From Clostridia bacterium (GTDB lineage: Bacteria > Bacillota > Clostridia > Oscillospirales > Acutalibacteraceae), in NCBI GenBank assembly GCA_017473165.1, contig JAFUNA010000020.1:1-64000 (forward strand): a stretch of 64,000 nt of DNA, given 5' to 3'. Under the pieces are notes generated by a model, which made no database searches, was not told the DNA's origin, and saw only the letters and a program-made list of their open reading frames with translations. The position numbers and the translations under genes are program-made. Shown here one piece after another: positions 25,853 through 34,886 of this stretch; position 1 is the first letter of the stretch, and every line of letters starts with the position of its first letter.

Positions 25853-27535
25853 TTATTCAAATAAATACACTCTTGTTTCATAGGGTTTTGTCATGAAGGT
25901 GTTGAGAGTGTTGTCAGTAACCTCATAGTTCGAAAGAACAAGCTTTCCCCTGCTCAAATCAAAGCCTGCGGGGGCTTCGAAGTGTACGGGCTTATCCGTA
26001 AAGGAATTGATGACAAGCATTCTCTTGCCCTCATAGTTTCGCTCATAAACAAAAAGCTTTCTGCTGTTTTTATAGTGAAGCTTGAAATCGCCGTAGATGC
26101 AGATTTCATTTTCCTTTCGGAATTTAAGCAGCTTTCTGTAATAGTTGAGAATCGAGTTTTCATCCTTTTCGGCTGCCTCAACGTTGATTTCGGTATAGTT
26201 GGGATTAACCGTAAACCAAGGCTTATCCGCCGTTGTGAAGCCCGCATTCTTCTCTGCAGTCCATTGAACGGGAGTTCTTGCGTTATCACGGGATGCACGG
26301 TTTGCAACCTTAAGGAACATCTTATCCGTAAAGCCAAGCTTTTTGAAAAGCTGATATGTGCTCTTTACCTGCGTGTCGGTATATTGGTCAACGGAATCAA
26401 ACTTGATGTTGAGCATACCGATTTCCTGTCCCTGGAAAATAAACGGTGTACCGCTCTGGCAGATATACATTGTTGCAAGCATTTTACCGCTTTCAACCCT
26501 GTATTTTTCATCGCCGTAACGGCTGATTATTCTGGGCTGGTCATGGTTTTCAATATAGTTTGCATTCCATGCAATGCCGTAAAGCTTATTTTGCCATCTG
26601 TTATAGGCATTCTTGAGCTTTTTGAGGCTGAAGGGCATCGGAATCCAGCTGACCATAAAGCTGTCAGCCTCCATATGCTGGAAGTTGAACATCATGTTGA
26701 GCGTCTGCTTCGGACCTTCCTTGATAAAACGAAGTGCAAGCTTCGGAGTCATCATGGGTGCTTCGCCAACGGTCATGCAGTCATAATTATCAGTAACCTT
26801 TCTGAATTCTGTAAGATATTCGTCAAGGTGAGGACCGCATTTATAATGCTCCATACCGCAGGCAACGGGAATTGGAAAGCCGTTGGGGAGTCCCTCTTTC
26901 TTTGAAATAAACGTGATTACGTCCTCACGGAAGCCGTCAACGCCCATATCAAGCCAGAAACGGATAATATCCTTGATTTCTTCTCTTACCTTGGGATTAT
27001 CCATATTGAGATCGGGCTGTTCCTTTGCAAAAAGGGTCAGATACCATTGATCAAGGTTTTCATTATAATGCCAGCCGGGACCCGCAAAAGTTGAAAGCCA
27101 GTTATTGGGAGGCTTCTTTCCGCCGGGCTTCTTGCCGTCACGCCAGAAATAATAATCGTGATAAGGGTTATCCTTGCCCTTCTTGCTTTCGGTAAACCAA
27201 TGATGCTCATCGGAGGTATGGTTGATAACAAGGTCCATGATAATCTTAAGACCCTTGCTGTGTGCGGCATCAAGAAGCTCCTTGAACTCCTCAACCGTGC
27301 CGTACTCGGGAGCGATTGATTTATAGTCTGCAATGTCATAGCCGTAGTCGTGCTGCGGTGATTTGTAAAGCGGAGAAAACCAGATTGCATCAACGCCGAT
27401 GCTTTTGATATAATCCAGCTTTTCCATAACGCCCTTGATGTCGCCTATTCCGTCACCGTTGCCGTCATAAAAGCTGCGCGGCCAGACCTGATAGACCGAC
27501 ATTTCTTTATACCAATGCTTTTTTATCTCTGCCAT
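25853..27535 (-). CDS. GH13 alpha-glucosidase / oligo-1,6-glucosidase
   Basis: A 560-residue cytoplasmic enzyme of the alpha-amylase family, subfamily 31-like. The conserved regions are all visible: DLVINHTSDEHHWF, GFREDVI with nucleophile D205, TVGEAP with acid/base E258 and IENHDQPR with the third carboxylate. It lacks a signal peptide and hydrolyses short imported alpha-glucosides such as isomaltose, sucrose or trehalose-6-phosphate. Length (about 555-560) is standard. It follows the subtilase by 13 bases with a GGAGA site and is the last gene before the terminator. Confidence 0.95.
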   Translation of the reverse strand: MAEIKKHWYKEMSVYQVWPRSFYDGNGDGIGDIKGVMEKLDYIKSIGVDAIWFSPLYKSPQHDYGYDIADYKSIAPEYGTVEEFKELLDAAHSKGLKIIMDLVINHTSDEHHWFTESKKGKDNPYHDYYFWRDGKKPGGKKPPNNWLSTFAGPGWHYNENLDQWYLTLFAKEQPDLNMDNPKVREEIKDIIRFWLDMGVDGFREDVITFISKKEGLPNGFPIPVACGMEHYKCGPHLDEYLTEFRKVTDNYDCMTVGEAPMMTPKLALRFIKEGPKQTLNMMFNFQHMEADSFMVSWIPMPFSLKKLKNAYNRWQNKLYGIAWNANYIENHDQPRIISRYGDEKYRVESGKMLATMYICQSGTPFIFQGQEIGMLNIKFDSVDQYTDTQVKSTYQLFKKLGFTDKMFLKVANRASRDNARTPVQWTAEKNAGFTTADKPWFTVNPNYTEINVEAAEKDENSILNYYRKLLKFRKENEICIYGDFKLHYKNSRKLFVYERNYEGKRMLVINSFTDKPVHFEAPAGFDLSRGKLVLSNYEVTDNTLNTFMTKPYETRVYLFE

Positions 27536-27548
27536 ATTGTTCTCCTTT

Positions 27549-29264
27549 TCACACGGTTACGGTTTTACCCGCCTGAACCGTAATATTGAAAGAATCGATA
27601 ATGCTGCCCGATGCGTTCTTAACCTTTGCTGTTCCGCTTCCTGCAGGAGCAACAAAGGAAAACGTACCGTCGGAAAATACGGTATGTGAAACACCGTCAT
27701 ACTCGATTGATTCTGCGGATTTGCTCAATGTGCCTTTAACCGTACCGATATTTTTTTCGCTGCGGCGGATTGCTTCTTCAACCGCAGCCTTGGCATCAAC
27801 AACGGGATACTCGCAGAATTCGAGATAATCGTAAAAATAATAATTGTGTTCTTTATTGATTTTGGCTACGGAATCCGTTGACTCACAAAGGATTTCCTTA
27901 ACCTCTGTGCCTTTAAGCGAAGGATTTACCGACCAAACAAGACCTGCAACACCCGTTACAATGGGAGTAGCCATAGATGTGCCGTCGATGCTCTCGTATT
28001 CGTCGCCCAGAACGCTGCTGTAAACTTCTTCACCGGGAGCAGAAATATCAATCTGCGGACCAACGTTTGAGAAATCCGACTGAACAAATTTGCCGCCGCC
28101 CGAATTCTTTACGCTGCCGACAACAAGAACTCTTTCAAGAATTTCTTCTGCTGCGATTTCATATGAGCCTGTATAAAGGTTATCCTTGTTGAGGTTACAG
28201 AAATGACCGTTCGTTCTTGAATCGATTGCCTCTCCGTCAATGTCACCGTTGCCCGCAGACTGGCAAACCACAAAATCATAACCTTTTGAAAGCAGAGATG
28301 ACATCATATAGGAAATCGCTGCAGGAACAATGACCTCATCGTAAAGAGTCATTTCATTGCCGTACTTTGAGCCGCTTGTGCCGAGAGAGAAATTGACAAC
28401 CTTTGCACCCGCCTTAACGCAGTTGGAAAGTCCGAAGAAAATTGCAAGCTCGGTATTCCAGATATTGATAAGGAACGGTGCCCAGTCAACGCAGATAAGA
28501 TTTGAATTTTCACATACGCCCGCAATGCCGACCTCGTTGTTATGCTTCGCCGCAATTATACCCGAAACATGAGTGCCGTGCAAATCGGGAATGTTACACA
28601 TCTTATGGAGGAATGTGGGGAATGAGATTTTACCCGCAAGCTCCTCGTGACTTGTATCAAAGCCGCCGTCTACAACACCGATGTTGACGGTTGAGAAATA
28701 CTTTGAATAATCCCACGCCTGTCTTGCATTGATTGCTTCAAGCCACCAGTTTCTGCCCGCAGGATTTTTTTCGTCCCATACGATTGTTTTATCGGGGTCG
28801 GGGTCAAAGCTGTCGTTGGGTGTTCCGTTCTGAATTGATTTGTGAGCAAGAACGGGAATTGCAAGCTCAACCGCATCAAGCTCCGCTATATCCTCGCACT
28901 TTTCAAGAATTTTTTCATAGCTCATGGGCAGTGCATACTGAACAACATAAAGGTCAACGGGTGCACTCCAGCCGACAACTGTACCGCCGATTTCTTTAAA
29001 AGCGGAACGCTTCTCGTCAAAATCGGTTTTATCGCTGACAAAAACGGCTATCTTATTATTGACAAAAGCTGTTTTGCTGTTGATTTTTGTGAAATCAAGC
29101 AAGCTCAAATCGGAAAAGAAGTCCGCTTTGACCGCCTGTGCGGTTACGGGAAGCCCGTAAAGAATTTCGCTGACCGTGTCAACTATGCCGTTAAAGCCCG
29201 AAAGAGTCATGCCAGTAAACGACATTATAACAGACATAACAACAGAAATGATTCTGCCAAACAT
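27549..29264 (-). CDS. Secreted subtilisin-family (S8) serine protease
   Basis: A 571-residue protease with an N-terminal signal or anchor helix (about 5-25) and a propeptide-like region (about 50-130). Catalytic residues are in GVVDGGFD (Asp), LHGTHVSG (His) and DGTSMATP (Ser); the oxyanion Asn is in SAGNGD. A C-terminal Ig-like domain (about 500-571) with a beta-sandwich pattern ends in TVQAGKTVTV. The first residues MFGRIISVVMSVIMSF may be cleaved late or act as an anchor. Neighbours are an EamA carrier and GH13, with short gaps. Confidence 0.92.
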   Translation of the reverse strand: MFGRIISVVMSVIMSFTGMTLSGFNGIVDTVSEILYGLPVTAQAVKADFFSDLSLLDFTKINSKTAFVNNKIAVFVSDKTDFDEKRSAFKEIGGTVVGWSAPVDLYVVQYALPMSYEKILEKCEDIAELDAVELAIPVLAHKSIQNGTPNDSFDPDPDKTIVWDEKNPAGRNWWLEAINARQAWDYSKYFSTVNIGVVDGGFDTSHEELAGKISFPTFLHKMCNIPDLHGTHVSGIIAAKHNNEVGIAGVCENSNLICVDWAPFLINIWNTELAIFFGLSNCVKAGAKVVNFSLGTSGSKYGNEMTLYDEVIVPAAISYMMSSLLSKGYDFVVCQSAGNGDIDGEAIDSRTNGHFCNLNKDNLYTGSYEIAAEEILERVLVVGSVKNSGGGKFVQSDFSNVGPQIDISAPGEEVYSSVLGDEYESIDGTSMATPIVTGVAGLVWSVNPSLKGTEVKEILCESTDSVAKINKEHNYYFYDYLEFCEYPVVDAKAAVEEAIRRSEKNIGTVKGTLSKSAESIEYDGVSHTVFSDGTFSFVAPAGSGTAKVKNASGSIIDSFNITVQAGKTVTV

Positions 29265-29288
29265 TTCAACAACTCCTTTTTCGGATTA

Positions 29289-30158
29289 TTATTTTTCTTT
29301 TCTCTTAAGTTTAAACCATTCGCCCGGAAGCTGGGTAAGAATTATTGCGGTGAACATTATTGCACATCCGATAAGCTCTCTTGAAGAAAGCTGCTCGTGA
29401 AGAAGAAGCCAGCCGAAAAGCACCGCAAACACGGATTCCAGACAAAGAAGAATTGATGCAATTGCGGGCTCGGTATATTTCTGACCGAAAATCTGGGCAG
29501 TAAAAGCAACCGCACAGCTCATGATACCTGCGTATGCGATTTCAACGCCCGCACCCTTGATTGCCTCAAAGCTCGGCTCTTCAAAGATAAACATAAGAAT
29601 TGACGATGCAATTCCCGCAATAAGATATTGGGCACACGAGAGAGCAACATTATTAACCTTCTTGCAGAAATGGTCAATAACGAGAATATGAGCCGCAAAT
29701 GCAAATGCACCGCAAATTGCAATCAGCTCACCCGAGCCGATTGAAAATCCGCCTGCGGGTACGCTGAGAAGATACAATCCGCCGACTCCCATAAAAACGC
29801 CGAGCCAGATATTGAAATGAAGCTTCTGCTTCATAAACAGACCCGCAATGGGAACAAGAACCATGTAAAGTGCCGTTATGAATCCGACCTTACCGGGTCC
29901 GAGATTAAGGAAAAATGCGTGCTGCTGAAGGTTGCAGCCGAGAAAAAACGGAATTGCACAGCAAGCACCGCTTATAATAATATTTTTTATTGAATTCTTG
30001 CTTTTTTCTTCTTCGGAACTGTTTTTGTTTCCTTTTATAATGCTGAAAACCGAAAAAGGAAGAAGAACAATTCCTCCAAGGAGCATTCGCATTGCGTTGA
30101 AGGTGAATGTGCCGATGCCTGCGCCCTCGCTCTGTGCAACAAACGAAAGACCCCACAC
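29289..30158 (-). CDS. EamA/DMT-family transporter
   Basis: A protein with two EamA repeats of about five hydrophobic helices each (roughly 1-135 and 145-280). It begins WGLSFVAQSEGAG, the end of the first helix of this family. The codon at 30158 is a GTG with no ribosome site. The frame is open 18 codons further: an ATC at 30210-30212 sits 9 bases after GGAG and would begin KNKGKFLGPFYCILAAVV, the expected first half of helix 1. So the true start is probably non-AUG at 30212, or the base call is wrong. Substrate is unknown. Confidence 0.85.
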   Translation of the reverse strand: MWGLSFVAQSEGAGIGTFTFNAMRMLLGGIVLLPFSVFSIIKGNKNSSEEEKSKNSIKNIIISGACCAIPFFLGCNLQQHAFFLNLGPGKVGFITALYMVLVPIAGLFMKQKLHFNIWLGVFMGVGGLYLLSVPAGGFSIGSGELIAICGAFAFAAHILVIDHFCKKVNNVALSCAQYLIAGIASSILMFIFEEPSFEAIKGAGVEIAYAGIMSCAVAFTAQIFGQKYTEPAIASILLCLESVFAVLFGWLLLHEQLSSRELIGCAIMFTAIILTQLPGEWFKLKRKEK

Positions 30159-30235
30159 AACTGCGGCAAGAATGCAATAAAAAGGTCCGAGAAACTTGCC
30201 TTTGTTTTTGATAAAATATCACTCCAAACCAAAAG

Positions 30236-30260
30236 CCGCCCACAGATATACTGCGGGCGG
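30236..30260 (-). terminator. Hairpin between ispH-rpsA and the EamA gene
   Basis: CCGCCCGCAG pairs with CTGTGGGCGG (one G-T pair) with a 5-base loop, then CTTTTGG on the minus strand. Probably a partial terminator separating the housekeeping genes from the downstream ones. Confidence 0.6.
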
Positions 30261-30273
30261 TGAAAAAACATTA

Positions 30274-32319
30274 TTATTCAGCTGCTTCTTCAGCCACAGC
30301 TTCAACTGCGGGAGCTTCTTCAGCAACAGCTTCAACAGCTTCTTCTGCTGCTTCTTCAGCGGGCTCGATAAGAGCACGGATTGAAAGGCTTACACGCTTC
30401 TTGTCATAGTCAATAGCTGTAACCTTACAGGTAACCTTTTCGCCAACCTTGAGAACATCCTGGGGCTTGCTGATGTGACGGTCAGCAATCTGTGAGATGT
30501 GGATAAGGCCGTCGATGCCGGGAATAACTCTTGCGAATGCACCGAAGGTTGTCATGCCGACAACTTCAGCTTCGATAACTGTTCCTTCGGGATAATTCTT
30601 CTTGAGGATTTCCCAGGGATTGTCTTCGTCTTTTCTGTAGCCGAGAGAAATCTTCTTGTTTTCAGCATCAAGTGACTTGATGTAAACTTCGATTTCCTGA
30701 CCGATTTCAAGAACCTCTGAAGGATTCTTGATTCTCTTCCATGACATTTCGGAAATATGTACCATTCCGTCAACGCCGCCGATGTCAACAAATGCACCGT
30801 AGGTTGTCATTGACTTAACAACGCCTGTGTACTTCTGACCTTCAGCTGCCTGTGCCCAGAAAGCTTCTTCAGCTTCCTTCTTTGCTTCCTTAAGAACGGC
30901 ACGGATTGATCCGACTGCTCTTCTGCGCTGCTTGTTAACCTCGATGATGCGGAACTTAACTGTTGTCTTGAGAAGATCTTCAAGTGCTTCGTCACGGCGT
31001 TCTGTCGCAAGCGAAGCGGGAACAAATACGCGAACGTTGTTTGAAACAACGAGCACGCCTCCCTTTATAACTTCAACAACGGTGCCCTCAAGGATTCTGC
31101 CGTCTTCTTCAGCGGCGATGATGTCTACCCATGCCTTCTGAGCGTCGAAACGCTTCTTTGAAAGCATAACAGTTCCTTCGGCATCGTTAGTTTTCATGAT
31201 GATAAGGTCGATTTCGTCGCCAATCTTGAGTTCCTTTGCTGCATTAGCTGTGGGATCTGCACTGTACTCATCCATGGGAACATAGCCGGCATGCTTTCTG
31301 CCGATGTCAACCTGGATTTCTGTGGGTGTGATACCCATAACGATACCCTTGACCTTCTGGTCTGTGCTCATGCTGCTGAGTGAAGCTTCAAGTGCTGCGG
31401 AAAAATCCATATCGTCTGTTATCGCTGCTGCAGAAGGCACCTCCCCTACCTGAATATTTGCGGTTTCCATTACTTTTTCGGACATTTCTAAAAGTACCTC
31501 CTTAATTATTGCGGAAGGGGTTGAAGCCCCTGCCGTTACGCCGATTTCGGCGCAGTGGGAAAGATTTATGTTTTTGAGCTCGCAAGCTCTTTCCACCAAA
31601 TGTGTTTCGCAGTTTTCACTGCACACCGCCTTTAGCTTAACGGTGTTTGAGCTGTGCCGTCCGCCGATGATAATCATTGCATCGCTTTTCTTTGAAAGCT
31701 CTGCCGCCTCATCCTGCCTTTGACGGGTCGCAAAGCATATTGTATCAAATATTTTTGAATTTGTACAGTATATTTTTATTTTTTCTTTACATTTTTTCCA
31801 TTCATTTTGCGAAAATGTCGTTTGAGAAACAACTATTATTCTTTTTTTGCATAATTCTTCATTTTCGAAAAGAATTTTGTCAAGCTCATCCTCGCTGTTG
31901 AAAACAAAAACCTCGCCGTTACAATGACCTGTTATGCCCATAACCTCGGGATGCTCGGGATTTCCGGCAATGAGCACGGGAACTTCTTCCGACGAATTTT
32001 CGGAAACAATTGTGTGAATTTTTTTTACAAACGGACAGGTTGCATCGCAGATTTCCGCCCCGATTGCTGCAAGCTCGTCATAAACACTTCTGCCGACTCC
32101 GTGCGCTCTGATAATAACCGTTTCTCCCTTTTTAGCTTCGCAGGGAGCTTCAATTGTTCTGACACCCTTGCTTTCAAGCTCGGATGTGACATAGGTGTTA
32201 TGTATCAGCTGACCGAGAGTTGCGGCATCACAGCCCTTTTCGGCAATTTCATATGCCATATTGACTGCCCTGTCAACTCCGAAGCAAAAGCCTGCCGTTT
32301 TCGCAAGTGTTATTCGCAA
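30274..32319 (-). CDS. ispH-rpsA: IspH-RpsA fusion: HMBPP reductase joined to ribosomal protein S1-like domains
   Basis: A 681-residue bifunctional protein. Residues 1-285 are 4-hydroxy-3-methylbut-2-enyl diphosphate reductase, the last step of the MEP isoprenoid pathway, with the three 4Fe-4S cysteines in GFCFGVDRAV, CDATCPFVKK and DTICFATRQRQ and the TAGASTP motif. Four S1 RNA-binding repeats follow (about 325-655), the last two canonical (GAFVDIGGVDGMVHISE, GAFARVIPGIDGLIHISQ) and the second degenerate, ending in an Ala/Glu-rich tail. This fusion is known in Clostridia. I chose TTG at 32319, 9 bases after GGAG and inside the last codons of plsC. Part of the tightly packed cmk-plsC operon. 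Confidence 0.95.
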   Translation of the reverse strand: MRITLAKTAGFCFGVDRAVNMAYEIAEKGCDAATLGQLIHNTYVTSELESKGVRTIEAPCEAKKGETVIIRAHGVGRSVYDELAAIGAEICDATCPFVKKIHTIVSENSSEEVPVLIAGNPEHPEVMGITGHCNGEVFVFNSEDELDKILFENEELCKKRIIVVSQTTFSQNEWKKCKEKIKIYCTNSKIFDTICFATRQRQDEAAELSKKSDAMIIIGGRHSSNTVKLKAVCSENCETHLVERACELKNINLSHCAEIGVTAGASTPSAIIKEVLLEMSEKVMETANIQVGEVPSAAAITDDMDFSAALEASLSSMSTDQKVKGIVMGITPTEIQVDIGRKHAGYVPMDEYSADPTANAAKELKIGDEIDLIIMKTNDAEGTVMLSKKRFDAQKAWVDIIAAEEDGRILEGTVVEVIKGGVLVVSNNVRVFVPASLATERRDEALEDLLKTTVKFRIIEVNKQRRRAVGSIRAVLKEAKKEAEEAFWAQAAEGQKYTGVVKSMTTYGAFVDIGGVDGMVHISEMSWKRIKNPSEVLEIGQEIEVYIKSLDAENKKISLGYRKDEDNPWEILKKNYPEGTVIEAEVVGMTTFGAFARVIPGIDGLIHISQIADRHISKPQDVLKVGEKVTCKVTAIDYDKKRVSLSIRALIEPAEEAAEEAVEAVAEEAPAVEAVAEEAAE

Positions 32320-32951
32320 TGTCCCATCTCCCAAAGCTTCACGATTTCGTTCATAACGAACTTTGCGGCTTCCTTGATGTCATCTCTCGAGCTGTCATCG
32401 TTCAAACCGAGTTTTTCAAACGGAATAACCTCGCCGAATCTTATAGTAAGCTTTGTGTGCTTTTTCATATCATCGGAAGAATAGATTGAAACGGGAAGAA
32501 CATCAGCCTTTGCTTCCTTGGCGATAAGTGCAACACCCGATTTTGCTCTGCCGGGCTTATGGTCCTTTGAGCGTGTGCCCTCGGGGAACATTCCAAGAAT
32601 ATAGCCCTCTTTTACGATTCTGATTGCATAGTTGAGAGCCTCGGAGTCTGCACCGCCTCTTACAATGGGGAAGCCGTTAAGCTTTGAAAGGCAGAATTTT
32701 GTGAAGCTGTTCTCAAAAAGCTCCTTTTTGCCCATAAAATGAAGCTGTCTGTCCTCAATGCCGAGTGCGATAAACACAGGGTCAAGTGCACACATATGAT
32801 TTGATGCAATAATATATCCGCCGTCCTTGGGAATGTTTTCAAGTCCCGCATATTCAATTTTATAAAGGCATTTTTCAATCACCTTTCCTACGGGACGCAG
32901 ACGCTCATAAAGATTTCCCTCTTTTATCTGGGAATAATCAAAACCCTTCAT
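32310..32951 (-). CDS. plsC: 1-acyl-glycerol-3-phosphate acyltransferase
   Basis: A 213-residue PlsC-family acyltransferase that makes phosphatidate from lysophosphatidate at the inner membrane. The catalytic NHMCALDP (HX4D) and the substrate-binding FPEGTRS motif are present. Its ATG overlaps the cmk stop by one base (TAATG) and its end overlaps the ispH start by 10, the compact cmk-plsC-ispH arrangement typical of clostridia. plsY, the enzyme before it in the pathway, is at 38867. Confidence 0.93.
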   Translation of the reverse strand: MKGFDYSQIKEGNLYERLRPVGKVIEKCLYKIEYAGLENIPKDGGYIIASNHMCALDPVFIALGIEDRQLHFMGKKELFENSFTKFCLSKLNGFPIVRGGADSEALNYAIRIVKEGYILGMFPEGTRSKDHKPGRAKSGVALIAKEAKADVLPVSIYSSDDMKKHTKLTIRFGEVIPFEKLGLNDDSSRDDIKEAAKFVMNEIVKLWEMGHCE

Positions 32952-33625
32952 TACATTTTCTCCTTAATAATTCTGATAATTTCGTTAACCGACTCCTCAA
33001 GACTCATGCCCGTTGTATCAAGCATAACGCTGTCCTGCGCAGGCTTGAGAGGTGCAATTTCTCGGTGGGAATCGTTATAATCTCTCTGAATAAGTTCCTC
33101 GAGTACGTCTTTATATTCAACCTGTGTACCCTTTTCGATAAGCTCCTTATATCTTCTCATTGCTCTTTCCTCGGGCGATGCTGTGAGGAAAATCTTTACC
33201 TTTGCATCGGGCAGAACAACGGTTCCGATATCTCTGCCGTCCATAACGCAATTGTTTCTTGCGGCAATATCCCTCTGCAAATCAAAAAGAAATGCTCTTA
33301 CCTCAGGAACTGCCGAAACATCGGATGCAGCCATTGAAGCAGGGGGAGTTCTGATTTCAACAGAAACGTTTTCGCCGTTGAGAAGCACCTTCTGTTCACC
33401 GTTTTCAAAAACAAGGTCAACGCTGATATCCTTAAGACTTTCGGCAACCGCAGCCTTATCCTTTGTGTCAATACCCATGCGGAGCGCGTTAACGCCTACC
33501 GCGCGGTAAAGTGCACCCGTGTCAACATAAATAAAGCCTATCGACTTTGCCGCAGCACGGGAAACCGTGCTTTTGCCTGCACCTGCAGGACCGTCAATTG
33601 CAACGTTGATAACGGAATTATTCAT
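32951..33625 (-). CDS. cmk: Cytidylate kinase
   Basis: A 224-residue (d)CMP kinase. The P-loop GPAGAGKST is near the N-terminus, YVDTGALYRAV and the RDIGTVVLPDA segment bind CMP, and AMRRYKEL lies in the lid. Length is standard. It overlaps the upstream flavoprotein gene by 8 bases and plsC by 1, so translation is coupled. Confidence 0.96.
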   Translation of the reverse strand: MNNSVINVAIDGPAGAGKSTVSRAAAKSIGFIYVDTGALYRAVGVNALRMGIDTKDKAAVAESLKDISVDLVFENGEQKVLLNGENVSVEIRTPPASMAASDVSAVPEVRAFLFDLQRDIAARNNCVMDGRDIGTVVLPDAKVKIFLTASPEERAMRRYKELIEKGTQVEYKDVLEELIQRDYNDSHREIAPLKPAQDSVMLDTTGMSLEESVNEIIRIIKEKM

Positions 33626-34886
33626 AATTATATGATCTCTCCTCTGTTATTTTTTCGGCGGCACACAGACCTGCGAGCCGACCCGTTGAAAATGCGATCT
33701 GAAGATTGAAGCCGCCTGTGTAGGCATCGGCATCAATCACTTCGCCTGCAAAATAAAGACCTCCCGCAAGCTTTGATTCCATTGTTTTGGGATTAATCTG
33801 TGAAACATCCACTCCGCCCGAGGTTATGATTGCCTCGGAAACGGGTCTGAAGCCCGTAACGGTTACGCACAGACCCTTTAAAAGCTCGGCGAGCCTTCTT
33901 CTCTGCTCCTTGGTTATCTGGTTAACCTTTGTGGTAAGATTTATTCCGCTTAACTTAACAATAACGGGAACAAGCTTTTTGGGCAGAAGCGAATTGAGTG
34001 CGTTAATGAAATTTTTGTTCGTATTCTCCGAAAAATCACGGAGTATGCGTGCGTCAAGCTGTTCGATTGTTAAAGCGGGCTTCAGGTCAATATATATTTT
34101 GTATTTTCCGCTTTTCATGCTTCTCATGTGTGCGGATGCACTCAAAATCATCGGACCCGAAACTCCGAAATGGGTGAAAAGCATTTCTCCGAAATCGGTA
34201 TAAACAGTTTTTCCGCTTTCGGTATCAACAACCTTTGTTGCAACATTGCGAAGCGAAAGACCCATAAGGTCGGTGCAGAAGCCCTCATGAATTTCAAGGG
34301 GCACGAGCGAGGGTACAAGCTCGGTTATATTGTGACCTGCCTGTCTTGCAAGGCTGTAGCCGTCACCGGTTGAGCCTGTTCCGGGATAAGAAAGTCCGCC
34401 TGTTGCTATTATTACCTTATCGGCATAAATTACTTCGCTGTTTTCTGTTTCAATTCCCTTTATTTTACCGTCATCAAGCAAAAGCTTTGTTGCTCTGCCG
34501 TTCATTATTCTTGCACGGCTTTTTGTGTAGCTCACAAGAGCGTCAACAATGTCAACCGCATTATCGGAAACAGGGAAAACCCTGTTACCCCTTTCGGTTT
34601 TGAGCTCAACTCCCCTGCTTTCAAAAAAATCAATTACATCCGCAGGCATGAAGCGTGAGAATGCACCGTAAAGAAATCTGCCGTTGCGTGGAACATTCTG
34701 AATAAGCTCCTGCAATGAGCTGCAGTTATTTGTTACGTTGCATCTGCCCTTGCCCGTTATCATTACTTTTCTTGCAGGGCGTTCGTTGCGTTCAAGAACG
34801 ATTGTTTCAACACCCTCGTTTGCGGCTGTGCCCGCTGCCATAAGACCTGCCGCACCGCCGCCGATTACAAGCAGAGAGGTTTTCAT
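33618..34886 (-). CDS. YhiN/HI0933-type flavoprotein
   Basis: A 422-residue FAD-binding protein of the HI0933-like family (NAD(P)/FAD-dependent oxidoreductase of unknown substrate). GGGAAGLMAAGTAA binds ADP, KVMITGKGRCNVTN is the family hallmark and a second glycine-rich ATGGLSYPGTGSTGDGY follows; the FAGEVIDADAYTGGFNLQIA block near the end completes the FAD site. It overlaps the RpiR gene by 4 bases (ATGA) and cmk by 8. Confidence 0.92.
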   Translation of the reverse strand: MKTSLLVIGGGAAGLMAAGTAANEGVETIVLERNERPARKVMITGKGRCNVTNNCSSLQELIQNVPRNGRFLYGAFSRFMPADVIDFFESRGVELKTERGNRVFPVSDNAVDIVDALVSYTKSRARIMNGRATKLLLDDGKIKGIETENSEVIYADKVIIATGGLSYPGTGSTGDGYSLARQAGHNITELVPSLVPLEIHEGFCTDLMGLSLRNVATKVVDTESGKTVYTDFGEMLFTHFGVSGPMILSASAHMRSMKSGKYKIYIDLKPALTIEQLDARILRDFSENTNKNFINALNSLLPKKLVPVIVKLSGINLTTKVNQITKEQRRRLAELLKGLCVTVTGFRPVSEAIITSGGVDVSQINPKTMESKLAGGLYFAGEVIDADAYTGGFNLQIAFSTGRLAGLCAAEKITEERSYNYE

